From Kaistella soli (GTDB taxonomy: Bacteria > Bacteroidota > Bacteroidia > Flavobacteriales > Weeksellaceae): 64,000 nt of DNA. This document shows positions 10,224 through 19,743 of this stretch, piece by piece. The translations under genes were made by a program, and so were the position numbers. The notes beneath the pieces were generated by a model. The model saw only the letters and a program-made list of their open reading frames with translations, did no database searches and was not told the DNA's origin. Where the stretch lies: assembly GCF_019038595.1 (NCBI RefSeq), contig NZ_JAHOPF010000002.1:124001-188000 (forward strand). The letters run 5' to 3'. How positions within the stretch are numbered: the stretch's first letter is position 1; each line of letters opens with the position of its first letter.

Positions 10224-12767
10224 ATGGCATTAGAAAAGTACAACAGCAAACGAGATTTTAAGCAGACCGCCGAACCTAAAGGAAAAGCGGAACGCGGAAA
10301 AGGCAAACTGAAATTTGTGATTCAGCGTCATGCAGCAAGTCGGTTGCACTACGACTTCCGGCTGGAAATGGATGGCGTTCTGAAAAGCTGGGCTGTTCCG
10401 AAAGGTCCTTCGCTAAATCCAGCCGACAAACGCCTCGCCATGATGGTTGAAGATCACCCTTTTGCTTACCGCACTTTTGAAGGAAGCATTCCAGAAGGCA
10501 ATTACGGAGCCGGAGAAGTGGAAATATGGGATGAAGGAACTTATGAGCCGCTTGACAAAGTGAAGGGAAAAACCGATGATCTTGTGATGCAGCAGGAACT
10601 CCACAAAGAATCTTTAAAATTTGTAATGCACGGCAAAAAATTAAAGGGTGAATTTGCGCTTGTCAAAATTAAAAATTCAACAGAAGGAAATTCATGGCTT
10701 CTCATCAAACATAAAGACGAATTTGCTACCGATACTTATGATGCCGAAGAAAATACAGCTCCCGATTCCAAAGTTTCTGAATACCTTATTTCAAAGGGAA
10801 AATTAAAGAAAAAGAAGACTTCCGCTGATGAAAGTGTGAAATCATTTAAAAATTATACTCCTGCCCTTACCGGCGAAAGAAAACTGAAAAAATTTATCAC
10901 TCCAATGCTTGCGGGCATTGCTAAAGAGCCGTTCAGCGGGAAAGAATGGGCATTCGAGATCAAATGGGACGGTTATCGGGCAATCGCGGATTTAAGGAAA
11001 AATGTGCAGCTCTATTCAAGAAACGGATTGTCTTATCTTGAAAAATTTAAAAAAGTTGCCAATTCGCTCAAATTTCAAAGTCACGAAATGGTTTTGGATG
11101 GCGAGCTTGTGGCTTACGATGATAAAGGAAAACCGAATTTCCAGTGGTTGCAGCGGATTGGAGAAAACCCGGATATGAACGTCATTTTTCAGGTGTTCGA
11201 TTTGCTTTGGCTGAACGGACATTCTACCGAAGATCTAAGTTATCTACAGAGAAAAGAACTGCTTAAAGACGCGCTCACTGAAACAGAATTTGTAAAATAT
11301 TCCGACCATGTTCTGGAAAAAGGTGAAGATTTCTTCCGCATGACCGAAAAAATGGGACTCGAAGGAATGATTGCCAAAAGAACCGATTCTCTTTACCGGG
11401 AAGGCACGAGAAACGGTGACTGGCTCAAAATAAAAAGTCAGCAGACTGAAGAGGTGCTCATTTGTGGATTTACCGCACCGAAAGGAGCCAGAAAGAAATT
11501 CGGGTCGCTGATTCTGGGAAGATATAACGGTAAAGATCTTATTTTCTGCGGACACACAGGCACGGGTTTCAGCGATAAATCTTTAGTGGAATTGTACGGA
11601 AAAATGGAACCATTGATTACCTCGGAAAGTCCGTTTGCCGAAACTCCGAAAACCAATGACAAAGCAACGTGGATTAAACCCGAGCTTATTGCAGAAATAA
11701 AATTCACCGAACTTACCAAAGACCATATTTTCCGTCATCCGGTTTTTCTGAGACTGCGGGAAGACCTCAATCCTGAAGATTTGAATTTTAAAAAAGAAGA
11801 ATTAAAAAAAAGTCCAAAAGCTGCTCCACTAAAACAATCTGTTATGAAAAGGGAAAATGAAACACTCACGAAAATTGACAAACAGGAAGTAAAGCTCACC
11901 AATCAGAATAAACTGTATTTTCCGAAAGACCAGGTAACCAAAGGCGATGTAATTGCGTATTACCAAAGCGTTGCCAAATATATCTTACCTCACCTTAAAG
12001 ACAGGCCCCAATCGATGAACCGTTTCCCGAACGGTATCGACGGGATGAGTTTTTACCAGAAGGACGCCTCCGAGGAAACTCCGGGCTGGATTGATACCGA
12101 AAAAGTACATTCCGAATCCGGTGACAAATTCATCAATTATATTCTCTGCAACAACAAAGCAACGATGGCTTACCTTAACAATCTCGGCTGCATTGAGCTG
12201 AATGTCTGGACGAGCTGCGTAGATACCATTGACAAGCCGGATTATCTGGTTTTGGATCTGGATCCGTCAGAAAACAACAGTTTTGAAGACGTCATCGAAA
12301 CGGCAAAAATGGTAAAAACGGTAATGGATAAAGCAAAAATAAAAGGATACTGCAAAACTTCGGGAAGTTCCGGAATTCATATTTATATCCCGACCGGCGC
12401 GCAGTATTCTTTTGAACAGGTAAAGAACTTCGCTCACATTATGATGCAGATGGTTCAGAAAGAACTGCCCGATATTACAACGCTGGAAAGGACTTTGCAG
12501 AAACGTGACAAAAACAAAATCTATCTTGATTATCTTCAGAACCGGCGCGGACAGACTTTAGCGAGTGTTTACAGCTTAAGGCCTAAAAACGGCGCCCCGG
12601 TTTCCATGCCGATTGAATGGGAAGAACTGAAAACCGGTTTAAAACCTACAGATTTCAACATTGAAAATGCGCTGGAACGGATAGAAAAAAAAGGTGATCT
12701 CTTTAAACCGGTCCTTGGGAAAGGTTTTGATATGCTGAAAGCGATCGCGTTGCTGGAAAAAGAATAA
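10224..12767 (+). CDS. ligD: Multifunctional end-joining ligase LigD (PE-LIG-POL)
   Basis: About 847 residues from the ATG at 10224; a TTG at 10209 would add five residues and is less likely. Domain order is phosphoesterase (about 30-165, with QRHAASRLHYDFRLE carrying H36, H42 and D44), ATP-dependent ligase (about 220-520, nucleotidyl lysine K247 in EIKWDG) and polymerase/primase (about 550-840, metal-binding LDLDPSE). This is the Pseudomonas-type order, not the mycobacterial POL-first order. With Ku it joins double-strand breaks. All key residues are present. Confidence 0.97.
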   Translation: MALEKYNSKRDFKQTAEPKGKAERGKGKLKFVIQRHAASRLHYDFRLEMDGVLKSWAVPKGPSLNPADKRLAMMVEDHPFAYRTFEGSIPEGNYGAGEVEIWDEGTYEPLDKVKGKTDDLVMQQELHKESLKFVMHGKKLKGEFALVKIKNSTEGNSWLLIKHKDEFATDTYDAEENTAPDSKVSEYLISKGKLKKKKTSADESVKSFKNYTPALTGERKLKKFITPMLAGIAKEPFSGKEWAFEIKWDGYRAIADLRKNVQLYSRNGLSYLEKFKKVANSLKFQSHEMVLDGELVAYDDKGKPNFQWLQRIGENPDMNVIFQVFDLLWLNGHSTEDLSYLQRKELLKDALTETEFVKYSDHVLEKGEDFFRMTEKMGLEGMIAKRTDSLYREGTRNGDWLKIKSQQTEEVLICGFTAPKGARKKFGSLILGRYNGKDLIFCGHTGTGFSDKSLVELYGKMEPLITSESPFAETPKTNDKATWIKPELIAEIKFTELTKDHIFRHPVFLRLREDLNPEDLNFKKEELKKSPKAAPLKQSVMKRENETLTKIDKQEVKLTNQNKLYFPKDQVTKGDVIAYYQSVAKYILPHLKDRPQSMNRFPNGIDGMSFYQKDASEETPGWIDTEKVHSESGDKFINYILCNNKATMAYLNNLGCIELNVWTSCVDTIDKPDYLVLDLDPSENNSFEDVIETAKMVKTVMDKAKIKGYCKTSGSSGIHIYIPTGAQYSFEQVKNFAHIMMQMVQKELPDITTLERTLQKRDKNKIYLDYLQNRRGQTLASVYSLRPKNGAPVSMPIEWEELKTGLKPTDFNIENALERIEKKGDLFKPVLGKGFDMLKAIALLEKE

Positions 12768-12840
12768 ACTGAAGCATCTGATTATTAATTTCTTACAGAA
12801 TATTAATTGAAAGTGGTTGCATTTTTGATAGAGAAATTTT

Positions 12841-13278
12841 ATGAAAACCCAAAATTACACCAACCATAAAAAATATTATCCGCCACATCATTTTATATTA
12901 TTGCCGATTCTGATCTTTCTTTTTGTTTTTGGTATCAGGAAAGCATTCAAAGATGAAGAAAACCAGCTGATATGGATTTTGTTTTCAACGGTTATTTTTC
13001 TGCTGTTTTATTTGGCTTTCATGCTCCGTCAACACTACGCTTTGGGAAATCAGAACAGAATTATAAGACTTGAGTTCAAACAGCGTTACTTCGAAATTTT
13101 CGGAAAAAGATCGGATGATGTGGAAGAGCAGCTGAATTTCGGGCAGATTGCCGCACTCCGTTTTGCTTATGATGACGAATATAAAATATTGCTTGAAAAA
13201 GCCCTAACCCAGAAAATTTCAGGCGACGATATAAAAAAATCAATTAACAGATGGCGCCCTGATTTTCACCGCGTCTGA
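12841..13278 (+). CDS. DUF6526-like membrane protein
   Basis: The 145-residue protein has two membrane segments (about 18-36 and 44-62), followed by a soluble part with charged helices (FKQRYFEIFGKR to the end). Its opening MKTQNYTNHKKYYPPHH resembles the DUF6526 family as I remember it. The function is unknown. It follows ligD by about 70 bases and may be in the same transcript. Confidence 0.7.
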   Translation: MKTQNYTNHKKYYPPHHFILLPILIFLFVFGIRKAFKDEENQLIWILFSTVIFLLFYLAFMLRQHYALGNQNRIIRLEFKQRYFEIFGKRSDDVEEQLNFGQIAALRFAYDDEYKILLEKALTQKISGDDIKKSINRWRPDFHRV

Positions 13279-13324
13279 AAAGTTCTCCAAATTCAGAATA
13301 AATTAAACTATTAAAATAAACGTT

Positions 13325-13489
13325 ATGAAAAAGTTCACATTACTCAGCTTAGCAGTTTTCGCACTGATTTCTTTAACTTCCTGTGAAGCCATAGGCACTA
13401 TTTTTAAAGCAGGAATGTGGTGGGGAATTATCCTCGTCGTTGGTGTTGTCGGATTGATCTTATGGTTACTGACCAGAGGAAAGAAATAA
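13325..13489 (+). CDS. Small membrane lipoprotein (54 residues)
   Basis: ATG at 13325, stop at 13487-13489. The N-terminus is a lipoprotein signal (MKKFTLLSLAVFALISLTSC, with Cys20 as the lipidation site). A single membrane helix (WWGIILVVGVVGLILWLL) and a basic tail follow. Such one-helix lipoproteins are frequent in Flavobacteria and have no known role. It sits between two genes on the same strand with short gaps. Confidence 0.75.
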   Translation: MKKFTLLSLAVFALISLTSCEAIGTIFKAGMWWGIILVVGVVGLILWLLTRGKK

Positions 13490-13501
13490 TTTCAAAATGT
13501 A

Positions 13502-14359
13502 ATGCAAAAGAAAACGAAAACCAAAATCCGTCCTTTGCAGAAACAGCGGAAGCCCGGTCTTGAGGCCCAGCTTTCTCCTGCTCCCAAAAGCGCCCCTTTA
13601 AGCAGAGAAGGAAAACTTAAAGGCAAAACAGCTTTGGTCACCGGAGGCGACAGCGGTATCGGAAAAGCGACTGCACTGCTTTTTGCAAAGGAGGGAGCGG
13701 ATTTGGTTATTGCGTATCTCAGCGAAGTTTCTGATGCAAAACAGACCAAAAAAGAAGTAGAGAAACTCGGCGGCAAATGCGTTCTGATAAAGGGTGATCT
13801 AGGAAAAGAAAATCACTGTAAAAAAGTCATTGCCAAAACGATCGCTGAGTTCGGTCAGCTTGACATTCTCGTCAACAATGCCGGAAACCACTGGGAAGCA
13901 GACCGCATTGAAGATATTTCGACAGAACAGGTGATGAACACTTTTCACTCTAATTTTTATTCCGTTTTCTGGCTTACGAAATATGCCATGAAACATTTAA
14001 AAAGCGGAAGCAGCATCATTAACACGACTTCGGTTACGGCATATCGTGGTAGCGATCATCTCATGGATTATGCCGCGACTAAGGGTGCGATTTTATCCTT
14101 TACCCGAAGTCTTTCCGCTAATTTGGCAGCAAAGAAAATCCGGGTGAATGCTGTAGCTCCCGGCCCGATATGGACTCCGTTGATAGCTTCAACATTTTCA
14201 AAAAAAGAAGTTGCTGAATTCGGGAGTGATACCCCGATGAAACGCGCCGGAGAACCTAATGAAGTAGCTACCTGTTTTCTTTTTCTGGCTTCTGAAGAAT
14301 CATCTTACATCACCGGACAGGTTCTGCACCCTAACGGCGGTGAAATTGTTAATGGTTAA
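13502..14359 (+). CDS. SDR family oxidoreductase
   Basis: The 285-residue protein is a classical short-chain dehydrogenase with an N-terminal basic extension. It has the cofactor motif TGGDSGIG, NNAG, a catalytic Ser-Tyr-Lys set (INTTSVTAY, then YAATK) and the PGPIWTPL and GGEIVNG end motifs. It resembles the YghA/GsiB-linked stress SDRs often found beside catalase or LigD genes. The substrate is unknown. It begins 12 bases after the small lipoprotein gene. Confidence 0.92.
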   Translation: MQKKTKTKIRPLQKQRKPGLEAQLSPAPKSAPLSREGKLKGKTALVTGGDSGIGKATALLFAKEGADLVIAYLSEVSDAKQTKKEVEKLGGKCVLIKGDLGKENHCKKVIAKTIAEFGQLDILVNNAGNHWEADRIEDISTEQVMNTFHSNFYSVFWLTKYAMKHLKSGSSIINTTSVTAYRGSDHLMDYAATKGAILSFTRSLSANLAAKKIRVNAVAPGPIWTPLIASTFSKKEVAEFGSDTPMKRAGEPNEVATCFLFLASEESSYITGQVLHPNGGEIVNG

Positions 14360-14384
14360 TTTAATGTATCAATTATCTTATTAA

Positions 14385-15488
14385 ATGAATAATCCCAATA
14401 ATGATATAGTCATCTCCTTAAGTCCTTCAAAAATCATTAAAATCATGAAGGATCCGGTGAAATCTGCGAAAGCGGTAAGCCTGGTTTACACCACCGACCG
14501 CGAAGCGGATGGAATCGTTCGCAAAAAATGGGGGAAGAAATTTGTATATTATAATGGGGATGAAAAAATAAAAGATTCGGAAGAAATTCAGCGCATTAAT
14601 AAACTCGCGATTCCTCCCGCCTGGGAAAATGTATGGATTTGCGCGGTACAGAATGGTCATCTTCAGGCTACGGGAATTGATGCTAAAAACCGAAAACAGT
14701 ACCGTTATCATCCGGTGTGGAATGCATTGAGAAATCATACCAAGTTTTACCGCATGCTTCAGTTTGGGTATGCCCTTCCTCAGATCAGGCTTCATCTCGA
14801 AAAGGATTTGGCGTTAAAAAATCTGGAAAAAAGAAAAGTTCTTGCTGTGGTGGTAAGTTTAATGGAAAGAACCAATATCCGGATCGGCAACAATGTTTAT
14901 GAGAAACTGTACGGCTCTTTTGGGCTGACAACCCTTAAGGACAAACATGTTAACATCAAAGGCCACCGAATAAATTTCTCATTTAAAGGAAAAAAAGGAA
15001 TTTATCACGACATTGATCTGAAAAACGCCAAACTTGCAAAAGCCGTCCAGAACTGCAAAGACATTCCCGGAAAAGAACTTTTTCAGTACTACGACGAGAA
15101 TGGACAGCGGCATGCGATTGATTCCGGAATGGTAAATGAATACATTAAGGAAATCAGCGGTGAAGATTTTACCGCAAAGGATTTCAGAACCTGGTCCGGA
15201 ACGGTAAACGCACTGATCGCTTTCAAAGAAATCGGGGAAGCGGAAAGCGACAGAGAGTACAAAACCAAAGTAAAGGAAGCGCTTGAAATGGTGGCGTCAC
15301 ACCTCGGAAATACCGGTAATGTCTGCAGAAAATATTACGTTCATCCGTTAGTCATCAATCTGTACGAGAATAATTCCATTAAAAAATATCTGGATGAGCT
15401 GGATGAGATTGAAGTAAATGACGGCAAAACCGGCCTCACAAAAGAGGAAACGATTGTGATGAAAATGCTGGAAAATGAAAAACTTTAA
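14385..15488 (+). CDS. DNA topoisomerase IB
   Basis: The 367-residue protein is a poxvirus-type topoisomerase IB. Visible motifs are YTTDREADGIVRKKWG at the start, AIPPAWENVWIC, the Arg-containing core motifs ERTNIRIGN and FRTWSGT, and the catalytic tyrosine context CRKYYVHP. It nicks one strand, forms a 3'-phosphotyrosine and relaxes supercoils without ATP. It lies 25 bases after the SDR gene. All expected active-site motifs are present. Confidence 0.95.
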   Translation: MNNPNNDIVISLSPSKIIKIMKDPVKSAKAVSLVYTTDREADGIVRKKWGKKFVYYNGDEKIKDSEEIQRINKLAIPPAWENVWICAVQNGHLQATGIDAKNRKQYRYHPVWNALRNHTKFYRMLQFGYALPQIRLHLEKDLALKNLEKRKVLAVVVSLMERTNIRIGNNVYEKLYGSFGLTTLKDKHVNIKGHRINFSFKGKKGIYHDIDLKNAKLAKAVQNCKDIPGKELFQYYDENGQRHAIDSGMVNEYIKEISGEDFTAKDFRTWSGTVNALIAFKEIGEAESDREYKTKVKEALEMVASHLGNTGNVCRKYYVHPLVINLYENNSIKKYLDELDEIEVNDGKTGLTKEETIVMKMLENEKL

Positions 15489-15513
15489 ATTTTAAATATT
15501 AAAAATCAAAGCT

Positions 15514-15783
15514 ATGAAAATTGAGATTCAGGGAAACGAAATCAGTATCCTCAGCTTAGGAGCAACGCAGGAAGATCACGGTGTAGTAAAACGCGAAGTT
15601 AATTTTGAGATCAAAGGCACACCCTTTCAGAGATACATTATTTTGGGAATGAACGGAACCGGCGCAGATTATCACGATCCTCAGCATTTTTACAGGATGA
15701 ATAAAGATCAGGTGGATGCAAGCCTTATTGAATATTTGTCTGAAAATCATCTCTACGAAACCGGGGAAGATAAAATCATCTAA
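15514..15783 (+). CDS. Hypothetical protein, 89 residues
   Basis: I do not recognise the family. It has no signal peptide or membrane segment, and the pattern suggests a small beta-rich N-terminal half (MKIEIQGNEISILSLG) and a helical C-terminal half. It begins 25 bases after the topoisomerase gene and ends 19 bases before the convergent HD gene. Confidence 0.7.
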   Translation: MKIEIQGNEISILSLGATQEDHGVVKREVNFEIKGTPFQRYIILGMNGTGADYHDPQHFYRMNKDQVDASLIEYLSENHLYETGEDKII

Positions 15784-15802
15784 AGATAATATTCTGCTCA
15801 GA

Positions 15803-16381
15803 TTATGAATTCTTCATGATCTTGTTGAGATATTGCTGCTTCAGTGGTTCTTTGTTTTTCTTGCAGTACGCAGTATGATAGTGATGTTTGGAAATAAAGG
15901 AAACCTGGTTTTTATTCCACTCTTCCAGACTTAAATCCGGATTTAATGAATGTAATTCCTTAAAAAGTTTCTGAGAAAAAGCTTCTGCATTTTCGGTGCC
16001 CAGATATTCAAGATCCGCATCGCAAATCACCCTTTGAAGCATGTTTTTGGGATGCTGCGGTGTTTTTGTCGCCATAATTAAATCCAGTATTTCATCAGTT
16101 TCCTCTTCGGAATATCCAAAAGTCCGGAGATTATTTTTTGCAACCTCACAGCTTTCTTTTTCGTGGCCTTTATACTTGCATATATAACCGACATCGTGAA
16201 GCAGTGAAGCAGCGAAAAGCAGTCTTTTGTCCTTCTCTGTGAGTTTTTGCGCCTGCCCTATTTCAAGAGATTTTTCCGCGACGTACAGCGTATGTTCCCA
16301 ATTATGATAAACGTAATTTTCGGGCAAAAGGGTGGTCAGAAGATTTTCTGTCCATATTTTTAAGGGAGTATCGGGTAGCAT
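15803..16381 (-). CDS. HD domain phosphohydrolase-like protein
   Basis: The 192-residue protein shows the HD metal-site pattern in order: YHNWEHT, LLHDVGY (the His-Asp pair) and a later CDADLEYL aspartate. The spacing suits a single HD domain without extra sensor domains. Such proteins are metal-dependent phosphohydrolases acting on nucleotides or signalling nucleotides; the substrate cannot be read. It is the last gene I assign to the chromosome before the integrative element. Confidence 0.85.
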   Translation of the reverse strand: MLPDTPLKIWTENLLTTLLPENYVYHNWEHTLYVAEKSLEIGQAQKLTEKDKRLLFAASLLHDVGYICKYKGHEKESCEVAKNNLRTFGYSEEETDEILDLIMATKTPQHPKNMLQRVICDADLEYLGTENAEAFSQKLFKELHSLNPDLSLEEWNKNQVSFISKHHYHTAYCKKNKEPLKQQYLNKIMKNS

Positions 16382-16692
16382 GGTTTTAGTTTTTTAGGTC
16401 ATATTTCATTTATCAAACCGTCAATAACCTGAATGTCGAGGTCAGGAATGTGATCCTAAAATCTTTCAGCAATAAATACTGAAGTGATTGAAGGATAGGC
16501 TTTAAAATCTAAAGAAAAATGATTGGAGAATTACCTCTTACGGTAATTAAGGAAGAAGGTTGATATTTTTTTCATAATGGTGTGTTTTATTGTTCATTAT
16601 CTGATCTCAAATAATAATTATAAAATTACAAAGTTTTTATATCATATCCTTTTTTTATTTAAAAAAGATTAGTAAAAAGCAAAAATAAGCAA

Positions 16693-16708
16693 AACGGTTA
16701 AAACCGTT
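16693..16708. repeat. Short inverted repeat near the left end of the ICE
   Basis: AACGGTT-AA-AACCGTT is a perfect 7-base inverted repeat. It lies in the 539-base gap between the HD gene and the integrase, where the attachment site should be. No tRNA gene is visible in this gap, and the exact junction cannot be placed without a second end or an empty site. Confidence 0.45.
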
Positions 16709-16756
16709 GCTATGCAGGGTTTTATAAAACAGTAGTCTTAGTTCGGAACTCGGTGT

Positions 16757-16829
16757 CTGATAGGTTTTGGTCATTAAAACACAAAGTTAGGTTACTAATT
16801 CATTACCGATTTATAAAATAACCTATCAG
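16757..16829. repeat. Inverted repeat upstream of the integrase, candidate integrase arm sites
   Basis: CTGATAGGTT at 16757-16766 is matched by its exact complement at 16820-16829. A third related copy, TTAGGTTAC, lies at 16787-16795. Three GATAGGTT-like boxes immediately before the integrase gene would suit arm-type integrase or excisionase sites, or an operator. This is an inference from pattern and place. Confidence 0.45.
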
Positions 16830-16920
16830 TGTAAGTGATTATATTTCAGTGTTTTGCGCTATTTTTCATATTCCCTTGTAACTCAATGTAATTTAATTTT
16901 AAACATTAAACATTTGAGTT

Positions 16921-18171
16921 ATGGAACAGACAAAAAAATCCACGTTCAAGCTACTTTTCTACTTAAAAAAGAACGAGCCGAAAAAGAATGGTAATGCTCC
17001 AATTATGGCACGCATTACCATTGATGGGACACCTAAGACTTTGGGAACTAAGTTAGAAATCAACCTCAATAATTGGGATTTAAAGTACGGAAGAGTTGAA
17101 GGCAAGAGTGCGAAAGCACTAGGTATTAATCAAAAATTGGATAATATACGGGCACGTATCGATACCCTTTATGAAGATATGCTGAAACACGAGGGTTTTG
17201 TAACGGCACAAAAGCTGAAGCTTGCATTTCTCGGTGTTGGTGTTATGGAAGATTCTTTGCTGAAAGTATTTAAAAAGAACAATGACGATTTTGGAAAAAT
17301 GGTAGTACAAGGAGAACGCTCCGAAAGTACCTACTACAAGTACAAAATTGTCTATAACCACGTTGCTGAATTTATCAAAAGCAGGTATCATCGTGATGAC
17401 ATGGCGTTCAGGGAATTGACGTGTGATTTTATCAGAGAGTTTGATTTCTTCCTTAGAATAGACAAAAAGTGCACACACAATACTGTTTGGGTATATACTA
17501 TGCCACTCTATCGTGTTGCGGAAATAGCTGTCAAAAACGGTCTTATCAGGAAAAATCCTTTTGAAGATTATGAAATATCGATGAAGGAAAATGACCGTAG
17601 TTATTTACTTAAGGAAAACGTTGAATCCCTGTTATTACACAATCCTTCAAAACAAAATTATGAAATTGTAAAGGATCTTTTTGTATTCAGCTGTTTTACA
17701 GGACTATCTTATATAGATATTAAACAACTTAAAAGTACTAACATACAATCCTTTTTTGATGGTCACGATTGGATTATAAGCCGAAGACAAAAATCTGATG
17801 TTGCTTCTAATGTAAGGCTTATGGAAATACCCAAACGAATTATTGAAAAATATAAAGGTACCACCCGAAATGATTCTATTTTTCCTGTTCCTACAAACAA
17901 AATTTGTAACAGTCATATAGACAAACTAATTCAAGAATTAGATATTGTTACAGAACAAAAAGTAACCTTTCACACAGCAAGACACACTTTTGGGACAATG
18001 TTTTTAACAGAGGGTGTACCACTTGAAAGCCTCAGCAAAATGATGGGACATAAAAATATTTCTACCACTCAAATTTATGCCAAGATTACCAGTCAGAAAA
18101 TCAGCAAGGATATGGATTTGGTTTCTGATAAATTTAGGTCTATGGAAAATGCTTTTATGGAATCAATATAA
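16921..18171 (+). CDS. Tyrosine site-specific integrase of the ICE
   Basis: The 416-residue protein has an arm-DNA-binding domain (about 10-100), a SAM-like core-binding domain (about 105-210) and a catalytic domain. Catalytic residues seen are H351-x2-R354 (HTARH), H377 (MMGHKN) and nucleophile Y386 (QIYAKI). At the place of the first catalytic Arg (usually TGLR) it has TGLSYIDI with S263. IntDOT of CTnDOT is also known to lack this Arg, so the change probably marks the subfamily rather than inactivation. It is the first gene of the element and is preceded by candidate arm sites. Confidence 0.95.
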   Translation: MEQTKKSTFKLLFYLKKNEPKKNGNAPIMARITIDGTPKTLGTKLEINLNNWDLKYGRVEGKSAKALGINQKLDNIRARIDTLYEDMLKHEGFVTAQKLKLAFLGVGVMEDSLLKVFKKNNDDFGKMVVQGERSESTYYKYKIVYNHVAEFIKSRYHRDDMAFRELTCDFIREFDFFLRIDKKCTHNTVWVYTMPLYRVAEIAVKNGLIRKNPFEDYEISMKENDRSYLLKENVESLLLHNPSKQNYEIVKDLFVFSCFTGLSYIDIKQLKSTNIQSFFDGHDWIISRRQKSDVASNVRLMEIPKRIIEKYKGTTRNDSIFPVPTNKICNSHIDKLIQELDIVTEQKVTFHTARHTFGTMFLTEGVPLESLSKMMGHKNISTTQIYAKITSQKISKDMDLVSDKFRSMENAFMESI

Positions 18172-18327
18172 CATATTAGATCAAGAAGTAGGATCATAGA
18201 ATCCTGCTTCTTATTTACATTCATTCCTCCAATTTTGAACGCACTATTTTTTATATTTACAGTTGGGAATGATAAAAAGAATCTCCCAAGAATTCAGCAG
18301 AATTTCTATTAATATAAAATTTATCCT

Positions 18328-19731
18328 GTGGAAGAAATAGACCTTACCAAAATAAAATATTATCCCGACAGATTTTATATATGTCTTGATGGATTTGATA
18401 TCCAAAATTTAACAACTTTCATTACAGATCTCAATATTGGTCAACAACAGTCCATATTTATACACGAGTACTACCATTATCTAACTAACATAGCAACTCT
18501 TCCCGGAATCCGCCAGTTTGCCCTCAATTTTTGCGACAGATTTAAGGCAACGACAATCTTGACTGTGGCAGAAGGGTTGGATGCATTCCCGATAAATTCT
18601 AACACACACGAGAAGTGTAAGGAACTGGTGCAATATTGGAAAGGGGTTATTGATCTGCTCGAAGAGGATGATATTGACTATAAAGTTGTGGAAGAAACCG
18701 AAAAGTCTGCTAACAAGAAGTTTACTATAGCATCTGTGGAAAAAATAGTAAAACCAATGGAAGTTGTCATCGAAGGAAATGTGACAAATGGGGGCAGAAA
18801 TTTGATAAACATTTCAATTACTGGCTTAATTGGCATTCAATCTTTCAATCTGACCTTTGGAGTAATTGACGAGTTTCTTAGTTCATCTATTGACGAATAT
18901 CTATTTGAAAATGATCTATCAGATATAAATCCAAGTATGCTTAGTAACAGACCTTTTTATCCATACTGTTTTTTTGATGAGCTACTTTCATTTTATGGCA
19001 TACGAAGACCATCTGCATTTGAAAAGATTGTTATAGCCTACTTTTCCCTAAACTCTCCAAACCCTCCAATTACCCTTATCAATATTCTCGAAAAACTTCA
19101 GGATGGCGGTTATGATGAATTTCAGAAGAGTCCTGAAAATTTTCTTATGTCAAATTTTCTTGAAGCGTCCCAATATAATGAGGTTCTTGATTATATAAAA
19201 TCATTCGCTGATCAGTGTTCTGATCAAGGAAGAGTCCACATAGCACAGGCGCTTTATTATTATTACGACAAATTTTATCTTGCTCAGAAATTAAAAGAAA
19301 AAGATTTCTTTTTCTTCATTAGGCCATTTTTTGTAAACGCAGAAGATACCTTGAGGATGAAACAGAGATTTCTACTTGCTCTTTCAAGAATTATCAACCT
19401 CTTTACCCCGCCATTAATACTGAAGGATAAGCAATTCTTTTATATTGATAAACTTACTTCATTTGGGGAGTCTACAGCTTTAATATTGGCTACATACGAA
19501 ATTTTAGAAAGTATCAAGACCAATCAGATTGCTAAAAGACCAGCACATCTTAAAGCTAAATACAGTTTTCCTGACCGAGATCCCGATTGTGACACGTTCG
19601 AGCTGTTTACACCTCCACCCATATATGGAACTGTATTCAGATTAGCACTTAATGAAATAGGCTTGTATGGTACATATCTACAGGAACTTGAAAAACGTAA
19701 CCAGAATAAAGAAAATGACAGCACTGATTAA
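18328..19731 (+). CDS. Hypothetical protein with an HExxH motif
   Basis: The 467-residue protein starts at GTG 18328. I do not recognise the family. The only clear motif is HEYYH (H46, E47, H50) in a helix (IFIHEYYHYLTN), which fits a zinc-metallopeptidase site near the N-terminus; a third ligand cannot be assigned. There is no signal peptide or membrane segment, so it is probably cytosolic. The next gene starts 12 bases after its stop, so the two form a pair. It lies between the integrase and the maintenance genes, a common cargo position. A defence or toxin role is possible but unproven. Confidence 0.75.
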   Translation: MEEIDLTKIKYYPDRFYICLDGFDIQNLTTFITDLNIGQQQSIFIHEYYHYLTNIATLPGIRQFALNFCDRFKATTILTVAEGLDAFPINSNTHEKCKELVQYWKGVIDLLEEDDIDYKVVEETEKSANKKFTIASVEKIVKPMEVVIEGNVTNGGRNLINISITGLIGIQSFNLTFGVIDEFLSSSIDEYLFENDLSDINPSMLSNRPFYPYCFFDELLSFYGIRRPSAFEKIVIAYFSLNSPNPPITLINILEKLQDGGYDEFQKSPENFLMSNFLEASQYNEVLDYIKSFADQCSDQGRVHIAQALYYYYDKFYLAQKLKEKDFFFFIRPFFVNAEDTLRMKQRFLLALSRIINLFTPPLILKDKQFFYIDKLTSFGESTALILATYEILESIKTNQIAKRPAHLKAKYSFPDRDPDCDTFELFTPPPIYGTVFRLALNEIGLYGTYLQELEKRNQNKENDSTD

Positions 19732-19743
19732 TATTTAACATGC

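Noticed and set aside
16382-16920. tRNA gene as ICE target at the left end
   Set aside because: I found no cloverleaf-like sequence in the gap; only inverted repeats are visible.
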